A DNA stretch of 64,000 nucleotides, from positions 1-64,000 of the forward strand of contig NZ_SLXV01000004.1 in assembly GCF_004341445.1 (NCBI RefSeq). The letters are read 5' to 3'. The notes under the pieces were generated by a model. The model was not told the origin of the DNA and did not search any database. It saw only the letters and a list, made by a program, of their open reading frames with translations. The DNA comes from Baia soyae. GTDB lineage: Bacteria > Bacillota > Bacilli > Thermoactinomycetales > Thermoactinomycetaceae. Each line of letters opens with the position of its first letter. Position 1 is the stretch's first letter. The position numbers and the translations under genes were made by a program. This document shows positions 54,769 to 63,533 of the stretch, piece after piece.

Positions 54769-55704
54769 TTAACGGCTTCCTCTTTCATACAATTTCCCAA
54801 TCGCCGCTGGAGCATTGGCACGCCCTACAAATCCTGCTAACGCTAAGATGGTCAATACATATGGGAGCATAGTCAAGATTTCGGAAGGCACATATTCCGT
54901 TAATCCCCAAACTTGACCTGTTAAAGATAAAGCTACGGAAAAGCCGAAGAAAGCAGCGGCCCCTAGAACACCAAACGGCTTCCATTTACCAAAGATTAAC
55001 GCTGCGATCGCGATAAAGCCTTGACCCGCAACGGTAGTTGCACTAAACTCACTCCCGATCGAAGTGGAAAGTGTCGCGCCACCAATAGCCGCTAATGCTC
55101 CGCTAATTAAGACAGCAACATAGCGCATTTTGACAACCGATACACCCGCTGTCTCAGTAGCATGTGGATGCTCCCCCACAGCACGTAGGCGCATACCAAA
55201 TGGCGTACGGTATAACACGAAGTAACTAACAAAAACTAAGATTAACGCTATATAGGTAATCGGTGAAGTATTAAAAAGGGGATCACCTATGAGAGGGATA
55301 TCTTTTAAAACCGGGATCGCCAAATCTGTAAATTTACTTTCTACAACAGGCGTTTGTCCCGCACCATCATAGAGGGCTTTTACTAGATATACGGCTAATC
55401 CTGCTGCTAAGAAGTTAATCGCAACTCCACTTACTGTTTGATCTGCATTAAATGTAACGGTAGCAACTGCATGAATCAGCGCCAGAAGAATACCCGCTAC
55501 AATTCCTGCCAAGAGGCCGATCCACGGACTTCCTGTATTGATCGCAACGACTGCTGAGGTAAACGCACCGATTGTCATAAGGCCTTCTAAACCAATGTTA
55601 ATAACACCCGAACGTTCTGAGAACAAACCACCTAACGCCGCTAAGATTAGGGGAGTTGAGTAAAGAATAGTGGTCTCTAAAAGGTTGGTCATTGTACTAA
55701 GCAC
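54769..55704 (-). CDS. Nucleoside-type ABC transporter permease (YufQ/NupQ-like)
   Basis: BPD_transp_2-type permease of 311 residues with about eight membrane helices. ERSGVINIGLEGLMTIGAF and FGMRLRAVGEHPHATETAGVSV are hallmark segments of the RbsC/BMP permease family. GTG start at 55704 overlaps the preceding gene by eight bases, with GGGGAG upstream. Second permease of the transporter. Confidence 0.93.
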   Translation of the reverse strand: MLSTMTNLLETTILYSTPLILAALGGLFSERSGVINIGLEGLMTIGAFTSAVVAINTGSPWIGLLAGIVAGILLALIHAVATVTFNADQTVSGVAINFLAAGLAVYLVKALYDGAGQTPVVESKFTDLAIPVLKDIPLIGDPLFNTSPITYIALILVFVSYFVLYRTPFGMRLRAVGEHPHATETAGVSVVKMRYVAVLISGALAAIGGATLSTSIGSEFSATTVAGQGFIAIAALIFGKWKPFGVLGAAAFFGFSVALSLTGQVWGLTEYVPSEILTMLPYVLTILALAGFVGRANAPAAIGKLYERGSR

Positions 55705-56764
55705 TAGCTTTCTCCCCTTTCTTCTTACGGTTCTTTCTATTTCCTAATTGTTTTACAAAATTAGCTGCTACGAAGAGAATAATAGCTGCAAATACAATTC
55801 GAATCACTTCAAAAGGTACTTCTGCTACATACTGCATGTTGCTCCCACCATTAAATAATCCTCCAAACAACATGGATGAAAGCACCACACCAATTGGGGT
55901 ATTGGCTCCTAAAAGTGCTACCGCAATCCCATCAAAACCAGTTCCTGGAAGAGATGGATTAATGGCTAGATACTCACTCGTCCCAAGTAGCTCAACCGCA
56001 CCTGCAAGACCAGCGATTCCACCTGATATCATCATGGAAAGAATAATATTTCGCTTTACACTCATCCCCGCGTACTCGGAAGCATCCGGGTTCAAACCAA
56101 CCGCACGTAACTCATACCCTAACTTGGTTCTGAAAAGCAATACATAGACAAAGATAGTCGTCAAAATAGCTAGAATAAGGCCTAGATGCACACGTGCTCC
56201 ATCAAACATATCCGTTAAGAAATCAACACGAATGGATGCACTTGGATGAATTTTCTCGGTGGAATCACTATTATTGGAAAGAACTTTTCCGACCATGTAG
56301 TTACTTAAGAATAAAGCAATCCAGTTCATCATGATGCAGACAATCACTTCATGTACACCACGAATTGCTTTCAACAAACCTGGGATCAGCGCCCATATCG
56401 CACCAGCTAGTGCTCCTACTACTAATGCCACGATCGCATGCAACACAGGCGGCAACTCTAACTTCAATCCAACAAAAGCGGCTGCTAAACTACCAATGAC
56501 TAACTGACCCTCTACGCCGATATTGAACATCCCTGTACGGAACGCTAGTGCTACAGCCAAACCGGCAAAGATGAGTGGAGTAATCGTACGCAGTGTTTCA
56601 CCCATATCAGATGCAGAACCAAATACACTGCTAAATAATGCACCGTAAGCTGAAATCGGATCATATCCGGATAATAGCATCGCGATTGCCCCGACTAACA
56701 TCCCCAAAATAATTGAAATGATGGATGAAAGAAGAGTCGAATTCCGATTTAATTTACCAATCAT
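55697..56764 (-). CDS. Nucleoside-type ABC transporter permease (YufP/NupP-like)
   Basis: 355 residues, eight to ten membrane helices. FRTGMFNIGVEGQLVIGSLAA and LGYELRAVGLNPDASEYAGMSV are family landmarks. Its ATG overlaps the ATPase gene stop by four bases (ATGA), so it is coupled. It pairs with the other permease at 54769. Confidence 0.93.
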   Translation of the reverse strand: MIGKLNRNSTLLSSIISIILGMLVGAIAMLLSGYDPISAYGALFSSVFGSASDMGETLRTITPLIFAGLAVALAFRTGMFNIGVEGQLVIGSLAAAFVGLKLELPPVLHAIVALVVGALAGAIWALIPGLLKAIRGVHEVIVCIMMNWIALFLSNYMVGKVLSNNSDSTEKIHPSASIRVDFLTDMFDGARVHLGLILAILTTIFVYVLLFRTKLGYELRAVGLNPDASEYAGMSVKRNIILSMMISGGIAGLAGAVELLGTSEYLAINPSLPGTGFDGIAVALLGANTPIGVVLSSMLFGGLFNGGSNMQYVAEVPFEVIRIVFAAIILFVAANFVKQLGNRKNRKKKGEKASA

Positions 56765-58284
56765 TGTGAAGCCCCTCCTTTCGCTTTGCTTCCTGCCATT
56801 AAGAGTCCAAGCTCTTCTTCTGTTGCCGTTCTTGGATCAACCCAACCCTGAATTTTTCCTTCATAGATCACGGCCACTCGGTCACTTACTTTAAGAACCT
56901 CTTCCAACTCGAGGGAAACAAGTAATACGGCATTGCCTGTATCGCGGTGTTGGATGAGACGTTTATGAATAAATTCGATAGCGCCCACATCCAACCCACG
57001 AGTAGGTTGTGCTGCAATCAGAAGGGACGGATTTCGGTCCACTTCACGTGCAATGATCGCTTTCTGTTGGTTACCACCTGAAAGCGCACGTGCTGGTGTA
57101 TCTTTATCTGGGGTTCGCACATCAAACTCTTGAATCAGTTTATTCGCATAATCCCCTACTGCTTTGTAATTGATTCCAAAGCCATTTGAAAACGGTTTCT
57201 TATAATAGGACTGTAAAATTATATTTTCACTAACAGAAAAGTCTAGAACCAAACCGCGTTTATGTCGGTCCTCTGGAATATGGCCAAGGCCTGTCTCGGT
57301 AATTTTTCGAGGGGCCAATCCTGTGACATCTTTATTATTTAAAATGATTCTGCCTGATTTTGGTTTCATAAGACCACAAATCGCTTCAATCAGCTCGGAT
57401 TGACCATTTCCGTCAACTCCAGCAATCCCTACAATTTCACCCGCCTTAATCTCCAGATCTAAACCGCGAACAGCGGGATTATTACGGTTATCATCCACTG
57501 CTAAGCTTTGAACCTTAAGAACAGGTTCCTGTGGGTTAGATGGTTGTTTATCCAGTTCAAATGAAACCTCACGACCTACCATGAGCGATGCTAACTCGTT
57601 TTCATTGGTTTCCGAAATATTAACTGTGTCAATCATCTTCCCGCGACGAATAACGGTACAACGATCACACGTACTCATAATTTCTTTTAGCTTATGAGTA
57701 ATAAAGATGATCGTCTTACCTTCTTTTACGAGTTTCCGCATGATCTCAGTTAATTCTTCAATCTCTTGAGGAGTTAATACAGCTGTTGGTTCATCAAAAA
57801 TAAGAATATCTGCTCCACGATACAGAGTCTTTAAAATTTCAACACGTTGCTGCATTCCTACACCAATATCTGCAACAACAGCTCGTGGGTCGACTTGAAG
57901 CCCATATTGATCTGATAAAGCTTGTACTTCACGTTCAGCCTTTTTGTAATCAATTCTCCCACCAGAAGCTCTTTCGTCACCAAGAATAATATTTTCGGTT
58001 ACGGTAAACGGTTGCACTAACATAAAATGTTGATGGACCATACCAATCCCTAGTTTGTTTGCCATTGTTGGACCCGTGATCGCAACTTCTTTTTCTTTAA
58101 TGAAAACCTTACCTTGCTCTGGTTGATAGAGACCAAATAGGATATTCATTAACGTTGACTTACCTGCACCGTTTTCACCTAGTAGAGCATGAATCTCACC
58201 CTTTTTTACAACTAGGTTTATGTTATCGTTTGCAGTAAACGAACCAAAGCATTTGGTAATGCCTCGCATTTCTACAACGTTCAT
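56761..58284 (-). CDS. Nucleoside-type ABC transporter ATPase (YufO/NupO-like), tandem domains
   Basis: Two fused ABC domains in 507 residues. The first has Walker A GENGAGKST (near 36) and Walker B DILIFDEPTAV; the second has the degenerate GVDGNGQSE and the signature LSGGNQQKAIIARE, typical of sugar/nucleoside importers. GGGAGG lies before ATG 58284. A terminator-like hairpin (58310-58337) stands just upstream, so expression may depend on read-through or on a promoter in that gap. Confidence 0.94.
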   Translation of the reverse strand: MNVVEMRGITKCFGSFTANDNINLVVKKGEIHALLGENGAGKSTLMNILFGLYQPEQGKVFIKEKEVAITGPTMANKLGIGMVHQHFMLVQPFTVTENIILGDERASGGRIDYKKAEREVQALSDQYGLQVDPRAVVADIGVGMQQRVEILKTLYRGADILIFDEPTAVLTPQEIEELTEIMRKLVKEGKTIIFITHKLKEIMSTCDRCTVIRRGKMIDTVNISETNENELASLMVGREVSFELDKQPSNPQEPVLKVQSLAVDDNRNNPAVRGLDLEIKAGEIVGIAGVDGNGQSELIEAICGLMKPKSGRIILNNKDVTGLAPRKITETGLGHIPEDRHKRGLVLDFSVSENIILQSYYKKPFSNGFGINYKAVGDYANKLIQEFDVRTPDKDTPARALSGGNQQKAIIAREVDRNPSLLIAAQPTRGLDVGAIEFIHKRLIQHRDTGNAVLLVSLELEEVLKVSDRVAVIYEGKIQGWVDPRTATEEELGLLMAGSKAKGGASQ

Positions 58285-58309
58285 CCGTGTCCCTCCCTTG
58301 CATTAGGAT

Positions 58310-58337
58310 AAAAAAAGCCAGCGGCGTGGCGCTAGCT
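58310..58337 (-). terminator. Terminator between spoIIIE and the transporter operon
   Basis: On the minus strand AGCTAGCG, loop CCACGC, CGCTGGCT (one G-U pair), then seven T. It lies only 25 bases before the ATPase start, so it could also be a leader attenuator. Confidence 0.8.
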
Positions 58338-58366
58338 CACTTTTTTTAGTTTGCGTAATCGCTACC

Positions 58367-58417
58367 AAAAAATCAAGAGATTTTTTTATAGCTTATGAAA
58401 AAATAAGAGATTTTTTA
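58367..58417 (-). repeat. Two tandem A/T-rich hairpins behind spoIIIE
   Basis: AAAAAATC-TCTT-GATTTTTT (58367-58387) and a similar AAAAAAT...ATTTTTT (58397-58417) are two copies of one hairpin about 30 bases apart. They may act as weak terminators of spoIIIE in addition to the one at 58310. Confidence 0.55.
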
Positions 58418-58423
58418 TATAAT

Positions 58424-60760
58424 TTACGTATTGGAAATTTCTTGCATGCGTTCTTCTGTCACCAAAACCTCTCTCGGTTTACTACCTTCATAAGGACCTA
58501 CAATTCCACGAGATTCCATCAAATCAATCAACCGTGCCGCCCGAGTATATCCTACTCGAAGCCGTCTCTGGAGCAATGACACCGAGGCTGTTTTCGCTTC
58601 AAGCACTAGTTGAACCGCTTGCGGATACATATCATCATCAATTAGTTCTCCACTCGAATTCTCTGGTACATCCGGAATCATCTCTTCGTTATAATGTGCT
58701 TCTTGTTGATTTTTAACAAAATTTACAACAGACTCTACTTCTTCATCTGTCACAAATGTGCCTTGGACACGGATCGGTTTAGGGGCTCCGATCGGCATGT
58801 ACAACATATCTCCACGACCTAATAATTTTTCTGCGCCCCCCATGTCTAAAATAGTACGGGAATCGGCTTGTGAAGAAACGGTAAAAGCGATTCGAGAAGG
58901 AATATTGGCTTTAATAACGCCTGTAATTACATCCACAGAAGGACGCTGTGTAGCTAAAATCATATGGATTCCCGCCGCACGTGCCATCTGAGCAAGCCGA
59001 CAAATGGCATCTTCGACATCTCCAGGCGCAACCATCATTAAATCTGCGAGCTCATCTACAATCACAACTATATACGGTAAAATAGGCATAACAGCCTCGT
59101 CACTTCGATCTCTTGCCAATTGATTATAACGCTCTAGATCGCGGGCACCATTTTTAGCGAACAATTCGTATCGCTTCTCCATCTCAGAAACCACTTTCTT
59201 CAGAGCAATGGCTGCCTTTCTCGGGTCTGTCACAACAGGTACAAGCAGATGAGGGATCCCATTGTATATATTGAGCTCCACCATCTTAGGATCAATCATC
59301 ATCAGTTTTACTTCGTCCGGTCTTGCTTTGTACAAAAGACTTATAATAATTCCGTTTACACAGACACTCTTTCCCGCACCTGTTGCACCCGCAACTAACA
59401 AATGCGGCATCTGAGCTAGGTTCGCAATCACCGCTTCTCCTGATATATCCTTTCCAAGTCCAATTGATAGCTTACTTGGATTTTTTTGGAACCCAGGAGA
59501 ATCGATTACATCTCGCAAGCCAACCATGGCTGTCTCTGAATTAGGTACCTCAATTCCAATCGCTGCTTTCCCGGGAATAGGAGCCTCGATTCGGATCGAT
59601 TTTGCAGCCAATGCTAGTGCAATATCGTTGGACAAGCGGACGATTTGACTTACCTTCACCCCTACTTTGGGTTGAATCTCATATCGCGTTACCGCAGGCC
59701 CATGCTGAACATGGTTTACCTTTGCCTTTACTCCGAAATTTTCGAGCGTCTCCTCCAATTTGGATGCTTTTGATTTTAAGTAGTCTTCATCTAGCTTATC
59801 TCTTTTCTTTAAGGCTCTAAGGATGGTAAATGGCGGAATTTTATAATGATCCAAACGCTCTGTAGTATGAAATTTTACTACTACATCTTCTCCATCGGTT
59901 GAGCTTCTTTGCGGTTCAGGCTTCATCTCAGAAGTTGATTTTAAAGAAAGCGTCAATTGCTTTGGCTTTTTTACGAGTTCCCTCTCAGGTACCGGATCTG
60001 GTTCATAATAATAAGCAATAGTAGGTTCAGAGGAAGATGATGACGATGATTCCAATTCATCCTCAAACTCAGGATGGAGCTCTCTTTCAATCTCACGATT
60101 ATGCGATTGCTTTTTTTGTTGGTTCGCTTTCCCATGTTTCACCAACATAGAGTTGACATTTTTTTTAATGCTGGCTCTGTGGCTTTGAAAAAGCATATAC
60201 AGTTTCTGTAAAAATTGAATGTATGAGATTCCAAATACAAGAAGAATTCCTGCTAATAAAAATGCAGATAAAGCAATGACTGTGCCTACATCATCGAATA
60301 AAAAATGGAACATGCCATAAATAAGTCCACCGATCATCCCACCTCCTATGTCAGTAGGGAGTCTGGACGAGTATTCATTTATCAAGAGATTCCATGTAGT
60401 GTCCATAACAGAACCCGTTTTGCCTGTAGCTTGTATGTACTGAAACGTATTAAAATGCACAAAGCCCAGTGTACACAAAACAATCGTTAGGACCCCTGTC
60501 ATCTTAGGTGTCCAACTTTGTGGCCATCTTCGTTTTATCATGATGTATAAAGCAAGTCCAATTGTTACGATCGGAATTAGAAAATCCCATGTTCCGACTA
60601 AGAAACGGGATAAATATGTTAGATTTCGTCCAATTGCTCCCAAAGTAGCTAAACTAATTACTGCAAGTGCGATCATGGCAATTCCATAGATTTCAAATAG
60701 CAGGTCATGTTTCACACGACTAGCTCGTTTCACGTCTTTTCGTTTTTTCTTCTTGGACAT
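58424..60760 (-). CDS. spoIIIE: DNA translocase SpoIIIE/FtsK
   Basis: Septum-anchored ATPase that pumps the chromosome into the forespore. Four membrane helices lie at about residues 22-170. A charged/serine-rich linker follows ([10 protein letters not shown]), then alpha-beta motor domains with Walker [14 protein letters not shown] (near 455) and Walker [14 protein letters not shown]. The C-terminal gamma winged helix ([33 protein letters not shown]) reads SRS sequences. About 778 residues; Bacillus SpoIIIE has about 787. The start at 60760 follows GAAGGGG; the frame extends to 60808 across the promoter. Order tepA-ylzJ-spoIIIE as in Bacillus. Confidence 0.96.
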   Translation of the reverse strand: MSKKKKRKDVKRASRVKHDLLFEIYGIAMIALAVISLATLGAIGRNLTYLSRFLVGTWDFLIPIVTIGLALYIMIKRRWPQSWTPKMTGVLTIVLCTLGFVHFNTFQYIQATGKTGSVMDTTWNLLINEYSSRLPTDIGGGMIGGLIYGMFHFLFDDVGTVIALSAFLLAGILLVFGISYIQFLQKLYMLFQSHRASIKKNVNSMLVKHGKANQQKKQSHNREIERELHPEFEDELESSSSSSSEPTIAYYYEPDPVPERELVKKPKQLTLSLKSTSEMKPEPQRSSTDGEDVVVKFHTTERLDHYKIPPFTILRALKKRDKLDEDYLKSKASKLEETLENFGVKAKVNHVQHGPAVTRYEIQPKVGVKVSQIVRLSNDIALALAAKSIRIEAPIPGKAAIGIEVPNSETAMVGLRDVIDSPGFQKNPSKLSIGLGKDISGEAVIANLAQMPHLLVAGATGAGKSVCVNGIIISLLYKARPDEVKLMMIDPKMVELNIYNGIPHLLVPVVTDPRKAAIALKKVVSEMEKRYELFAKNGARDLERYNQLARDRSDEAVMPILPYIVVIVDELADLMMVAPGDVEDAICRLAQMARAAGIHMILATQRPSVDVITGVIKANIPSRIAFTVSSQADSRTILDMGGAEKLLGRGDMLYMPIGAPKPIRVQGTFVTDEEVESVVNFVKNQQEAHYNEEMIPDVPENSSGELIDDDMYPQAVQLVLEAKTASVSLLQRRLRVGYTRAARLIDLMESRGIVGPYEGSKPREVLVTEERMQEISNT

Positions 60761-60799
60761 CTTATCCCCTTCTCCCGAATTCAAAGCAGTCTTCTGAAC

Positions 60800-60805
60800 A
60801 TTATA
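60800..60805 (-). promoter_or_regulatory. -10 element of a spoIIIE promoter
   Basis: Minus-strand TATAAT about 40 bases upstream of the spoIIIE start; the -35 region (TACAAA at 17 bases) is poor. Confidence 0.45.
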
Positions 60806-60924
60806 CATTTATTTGCCATATTTTTGTAGATGTAAGTAAGGTAAAATCTTCAGTTTCCCAATGTACTGGCAGACAAAATAAGTTCAGAAGAACAGAGATG
60901 TGTTAGCATGTCCCAGGTCAATGT

Positions 60925-60959
60925 ATCCTCGCAAGCTCAAATAGTGAGCTTGCGAGGAT
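60925..60959. repeat. Perfect 15-bp inverted repeat between ylzJ and spoIIIE
   Basis: ATCCTCGCAAGCTCA and TGAGCTTGCGAGGAT flank AATAG. No T tract occurs on either side, so a standard intrinsic terminator is doubtful. The 239-base gap otherwise holds only the spoIIIE promoter. Confidence 0.7.
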
Positions 60960-60999
60960 GTGGAAAGCAAGTCCACTTTTCTAGTTGATTGCTTTCACT

Positions 61000-61224
61000 T
61001 TACTCTAATAGTGGTTGTAATGTAAGCTCCGCGCCGGGTTGAAACTTGGGATTTAGATAATCTTGTGGATTCGGGCTTAGTAGGCGATTGATTTGGGCTT
61101 TTCCAGTGGGGAGGATTTCGATTACCATTTGAATCCCATCGATGGTACATTCTTGGAAGTGTGGCTGGTAAACTTGCTCGGCCTGATCGTTCCAATCGGA
61201 TGGCAATATAGACCAGTGTGTCAT
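61000..61224 (-). CDS. ylzJ: YlzJ-like protein
   Basis: A 74-residue protein of the YlzJ family: begins [11 protein letters not shown], contains [36 protein letters not shown]. Its ATG overlaps the tepA stop (ATGA). Position between tepA and spoIIIE is that of Bacillus ylzJ. The function is unknown. Confidence 0.88.
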   Translation of the reverse strand: MTHWSILPSDWNDQAEQVYQPHFQECTIDGIQMVIEILPTGKAQINRLLSPNPQDYLNPKFQPGAELTLQPLLE

Positions 61225-61973
61225 TGGAGATATTCTCCTTTTTTCTCTTGGATCAAACGATCTAGCTCTTGCAAAGCACTCGAAATTCCACCTAATCGGT
61301 CGATAAGTCCCATCTCCACTGCATCTTTTGCGACTACATTGGTTCCGATATCACGTGCCAGTTCTCCTGTTCGAAACATTAAATCTCGCAACTTCTCTTC
61401 CGTAACTTTTGAATGGCTAGAAATAAAATGAATGACTCGATCTTGCATTCTTTCTAGATACTCAAATGTTTGCGGTACACCGATCACTAAGCCTGTCAAT
61501 CGAACCGGATGAATCGTCATCGTGGCTGTCTCCGCGATAAAGGAGGTACAGGTGGAAACAGCTATAGGGACCCCAATGCTATGCCCTCCACCTAAGACAA
61601 TCGAGACAGTTGGTTTACTCATCGTAGCAATCATCTCCGCAATGGCTAGGCCTGCTTCCACATCTCCCCCTACAGTATTTAAGATCAAAACAACCCCTTC
61701 GATCTTGGGATTCTGTTCAGCAGCTACAATTTGAGGAATTACATGTTCGTATTTCGTTGTCTTATTTTGCGGTGACATCACCATATGTCCTTCAATCTGT
61801 CCAATAATCTGAAGGCAAAATATATTAGACTCCAACTGAGGAACATTTGTTTGACCTAAAGATTGGAGTGTTTGAAGCATATTTTTCTTCTTTAGTTCAT
61901 CGGCGATTGCTCGATCGGGCGCTGTTTCTGGTGATTCGGCATTTGGATTTAACTCTTCATTCATCTGATACAT
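61221..61973 (-). CDS. tepA: TepA, ClpP-like serine protease (translocation-enhancing protein)
   Basis: A 250-residue ClpP/crotonase-fold protein. [24 protein letters not shown] is the ClpP oxyanion-hole region, and [12 protein letters not shown] near residue 133 carries the nucleophilic serine; the following TATMTIHPV contains the histidine. The TepA family (YmfB) is membrane-associated and affects protein export and forespore functions. Start ATG 61973 with AAGGAG seven bases before. First of tepA-ylzJ-spoIIIE. Confidence 0.92.
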   Translation of the reverse strand: MYQMNEELNPNAESPETAPDRAIADELKKKNMLQTLQSLGQTNVPQLESNIFCLQIIGQIEGHMVMSPQNKTTKYEHVIPQIVAAEQNPKIEGVVLILNTVGGDVEAGLAIAEMIATMSKPTVSIVLGGGHSIGVPIAVSTCTSFIAETATMTIHPVRLTGLVIGVPQTFEYLERMQDRVIHFISSHSKVTEEKLRDLMFRTGELARDIGTNVVAKDAVEMGLIDRLGGISSALQELDRLIQEKKGEYLQ

Positions 61974-62063
61974 TTTCATTCTCCTTCTATCTGCGTCCTC
62001 ACGGATCTTATCTTTATTCTCTAAGCTAATTTGCTTCTAATTTGCTATCTTATACCATCATGA

Positions 62064-62092
62064 TTGTAAAAAATTACTATTTTATATATACT
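62064..62092 (+). promoter_or_regulatory. Promoter of the PadR-family gene
   Basis: -35 TTGTAA (62064-62069), 17-base spacer, -10 TATACT (62087-62092), 33 bases before the TTG start. Confidence 0.7.
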
Positions 62093-62125
62093 AATGAGTG
62101 AAAGATATATAGGAGAGGATGTCAG

Positions 62126-62683
62126 TTGGAATCTTTTGTTTATACCATTTTGGCGATCTTAGCGAGGGATAGTGGATCCAGCTTTGAGATTGCCAAGAAA
62201 ATGGATTTGTGCTGGCAAACAAAGCATAATCAGATTTATCCGATTTTAGTGGAGCTAGAAGAGCGTGATTTGATATTTTGTACCACGATACCCCAATCTG
62301 GAAAACCTGATAAAAAGGTATTTTCGATTACGGAACAAGGAAAAGAAGCGCTTGCTAAGTGGGTACCCAATGTGTTTCAAGAGCCGATTATTCGTGACGG
62401 ATTTCTCGCAAAAATCTATGCACAATGGTTATTAGATCCCGATACAATGGTGCAGTTATTAGAAGAACGGATGCAGTTTTTTCAACACAAAATCGGGGAG
62501 CATGAATCGGAAATTGCACAATTGGAAGCTGATGCAGGTGCTTCTCTCAAGGACCCTAGTAGCCCTCACTTCGGACGCTATATTCTCCTCATGCGCAAAT
62601 TACAAATGGAACAAGATGAATCAGACTGGTGCGCCTGGGCACTCGCTTTCTATCAAAAAGAACCGATTATCCAATATGAATAA
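62126..62683 (+). CDS. PadR-family transcriptional regulator
   Basis: N-terminal winged helix (FVYTILAILARDSGSSFEIAKKM, QIYPILVELEERDLI, KKVFSITEQGKEAL) and a C-terminal helical dimerisation domain (Vir_act_alpha_C type; EERMQFFQHKIGEHESEIAQLEA). 185 residues, TTG start after AGGAGAGG. PadR proteins usually repress a neighbouring membrane or detoxification gene. No obvious target adjoins: tepA is divergent and a lipoprotein gene converges. The ligand is unknown. Confidence 0.92.
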   Translation: MESFVYTILAILARDSGSSFEIAKKMDLCWQTKHNQIYPILVELEERDLIFCTTIPQSGKPDKKVFSITEQGKEALAKWVPNVFQEPIIRDGFLAKIYAQWLLDPDTMVQLLEERMQFFQHKIGEHESEIAQLEADAGASLKDPSSPHFGRYILLMRKLQMEQDESDWCAWALAFYQKEPIIQYE

Positions 62684-62684
62684 T

Positions 62685-62735
62685 AAACAAAGCCCTACAG
62701 GCCTGTTCCAAGACAGTCTCTGTAGGGCTTTGTTT
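62685..62735. terminator. Bidirectional terminator between padR-type and lipoprotein genes
   Basis: AACAAAGCCCTACAG pairs exactly with CTGTAGGGCTTTGTT around a 19-base loop; weaker pairing continues outward. T-rich stretches on both strands. Confidence 0.85.
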
Positions 62736-62750
62736 GTTATTCATATTACT

Positions 62751-63362
62751 TTACTTCGTAACTTGTTCGCCAGTCACTTTTTTATTAAACTCTTCCCAAG
62801 ACTTGTTGAACTGTTCTGTACCTGCTGTTGCCTGGCTTGAAGAATTATTATACTTCTCTACTACATCATTTACAGATTTGTCGTCTTTACCTAATGACTT
62901 TAAATACTTACCGTTTGCCTCAATATATTGCTCTTGTAATGCACCCCTTTGAATATCTAGTTTAATAGATTTCTCAAAATCAGCAACAAATTGGTCTGCT
63001 AATTTCTTGATTTCAGTATCAGTAAATTTAGCAGCTAGCCCTTTTAACTTTGGAATGTCACTTTCAACTTTTTTAGTCGCTTCACTATATGCTTTTGCTT
63101 CCTTTAAAGCATTATCCAAATGTGGCTGAGCTTTTTTGATTACATCGGAAGTAATTTTACCTTTAATCATTTTCTCAAACTCAGATAATTGCTCATCAGA
63201 TTTCGTGGATAGATCCTCGTTTTTGTTTGCTTTCTCAACAATCTTATGCATGTCATCGGCGATTGCCGTTGCATTCACCTGGTCTTTTACAAAAGAGCAA
63301 CCTGTCGCAGCGGTTAGCAGAAATAGCGACGCAGTGAGTGCTAAAATCGGTTTTTTCAACAT
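62751..63362 (-). CDS. Helical lipoprotein of unknown function
   Basis: A lipoprotein signal (MLKKPILALTASLFLLTAATGC, Cys near residue 22) is followed by about 180 residues that are almost entirely helical and lysine/glutamate rich. There are no cysteines after the lipid-anchor one and no recognised catalytic motif. It resembles small Bacillales cell-surface lipoproteins of the YkyA kind only in general make-up. ATG 63362 follows AGAGGA. A 14-bp inverted repeat lies 40 bases upstream. Function not recognised. Confidence 0.8.
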   Translation of the reverse strand: MLKKPILALTASLFLLTAATGCSFVKDQVNATAIADDMHKIVEKANKNEDLSTKSDEQLSEFEKMIKGKITSDVIKKAQPHLDNALKEAKAYSEATKKVESDIPKLKGLAAKFTDTEIKKLADQFVADFEKSIKLDIQRGALQEQYIEANGKYLKSLGKDDKSVNDVVEKYNNSSSQATAGTEQFNKSWEEFNKKVTGEQVTK

Positions 63363-63402
63363 TACCATTCCTCTTTGTTATATGTAATATGGCGTCTATA
63401 AT

Positions 63403-63452
63403 CATAATACATGGCTGTGAACTATGTAAATACCTTTTAGCCATGTATTATG
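63403..63452. repeat. 14-bp inverted repeat upstream of the lipoprotein gene
   Basis: CATAATACATGGCT and AGCCATGTATTATG are exact complements around 22 bases. No T tract follows on the minus strand. It lies between the lipase-like gene and the lipoprotein start, so it may be an operator or leader hairpin. Confidence 0.6.
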
Positions 63453-63533
63453 AATTTTATTATAAAATATAACTACTAGATCATTTATCCACAATTATGC
63501 CTCCACTAACTATTTAGTAAGCTGGAGTCTCTG

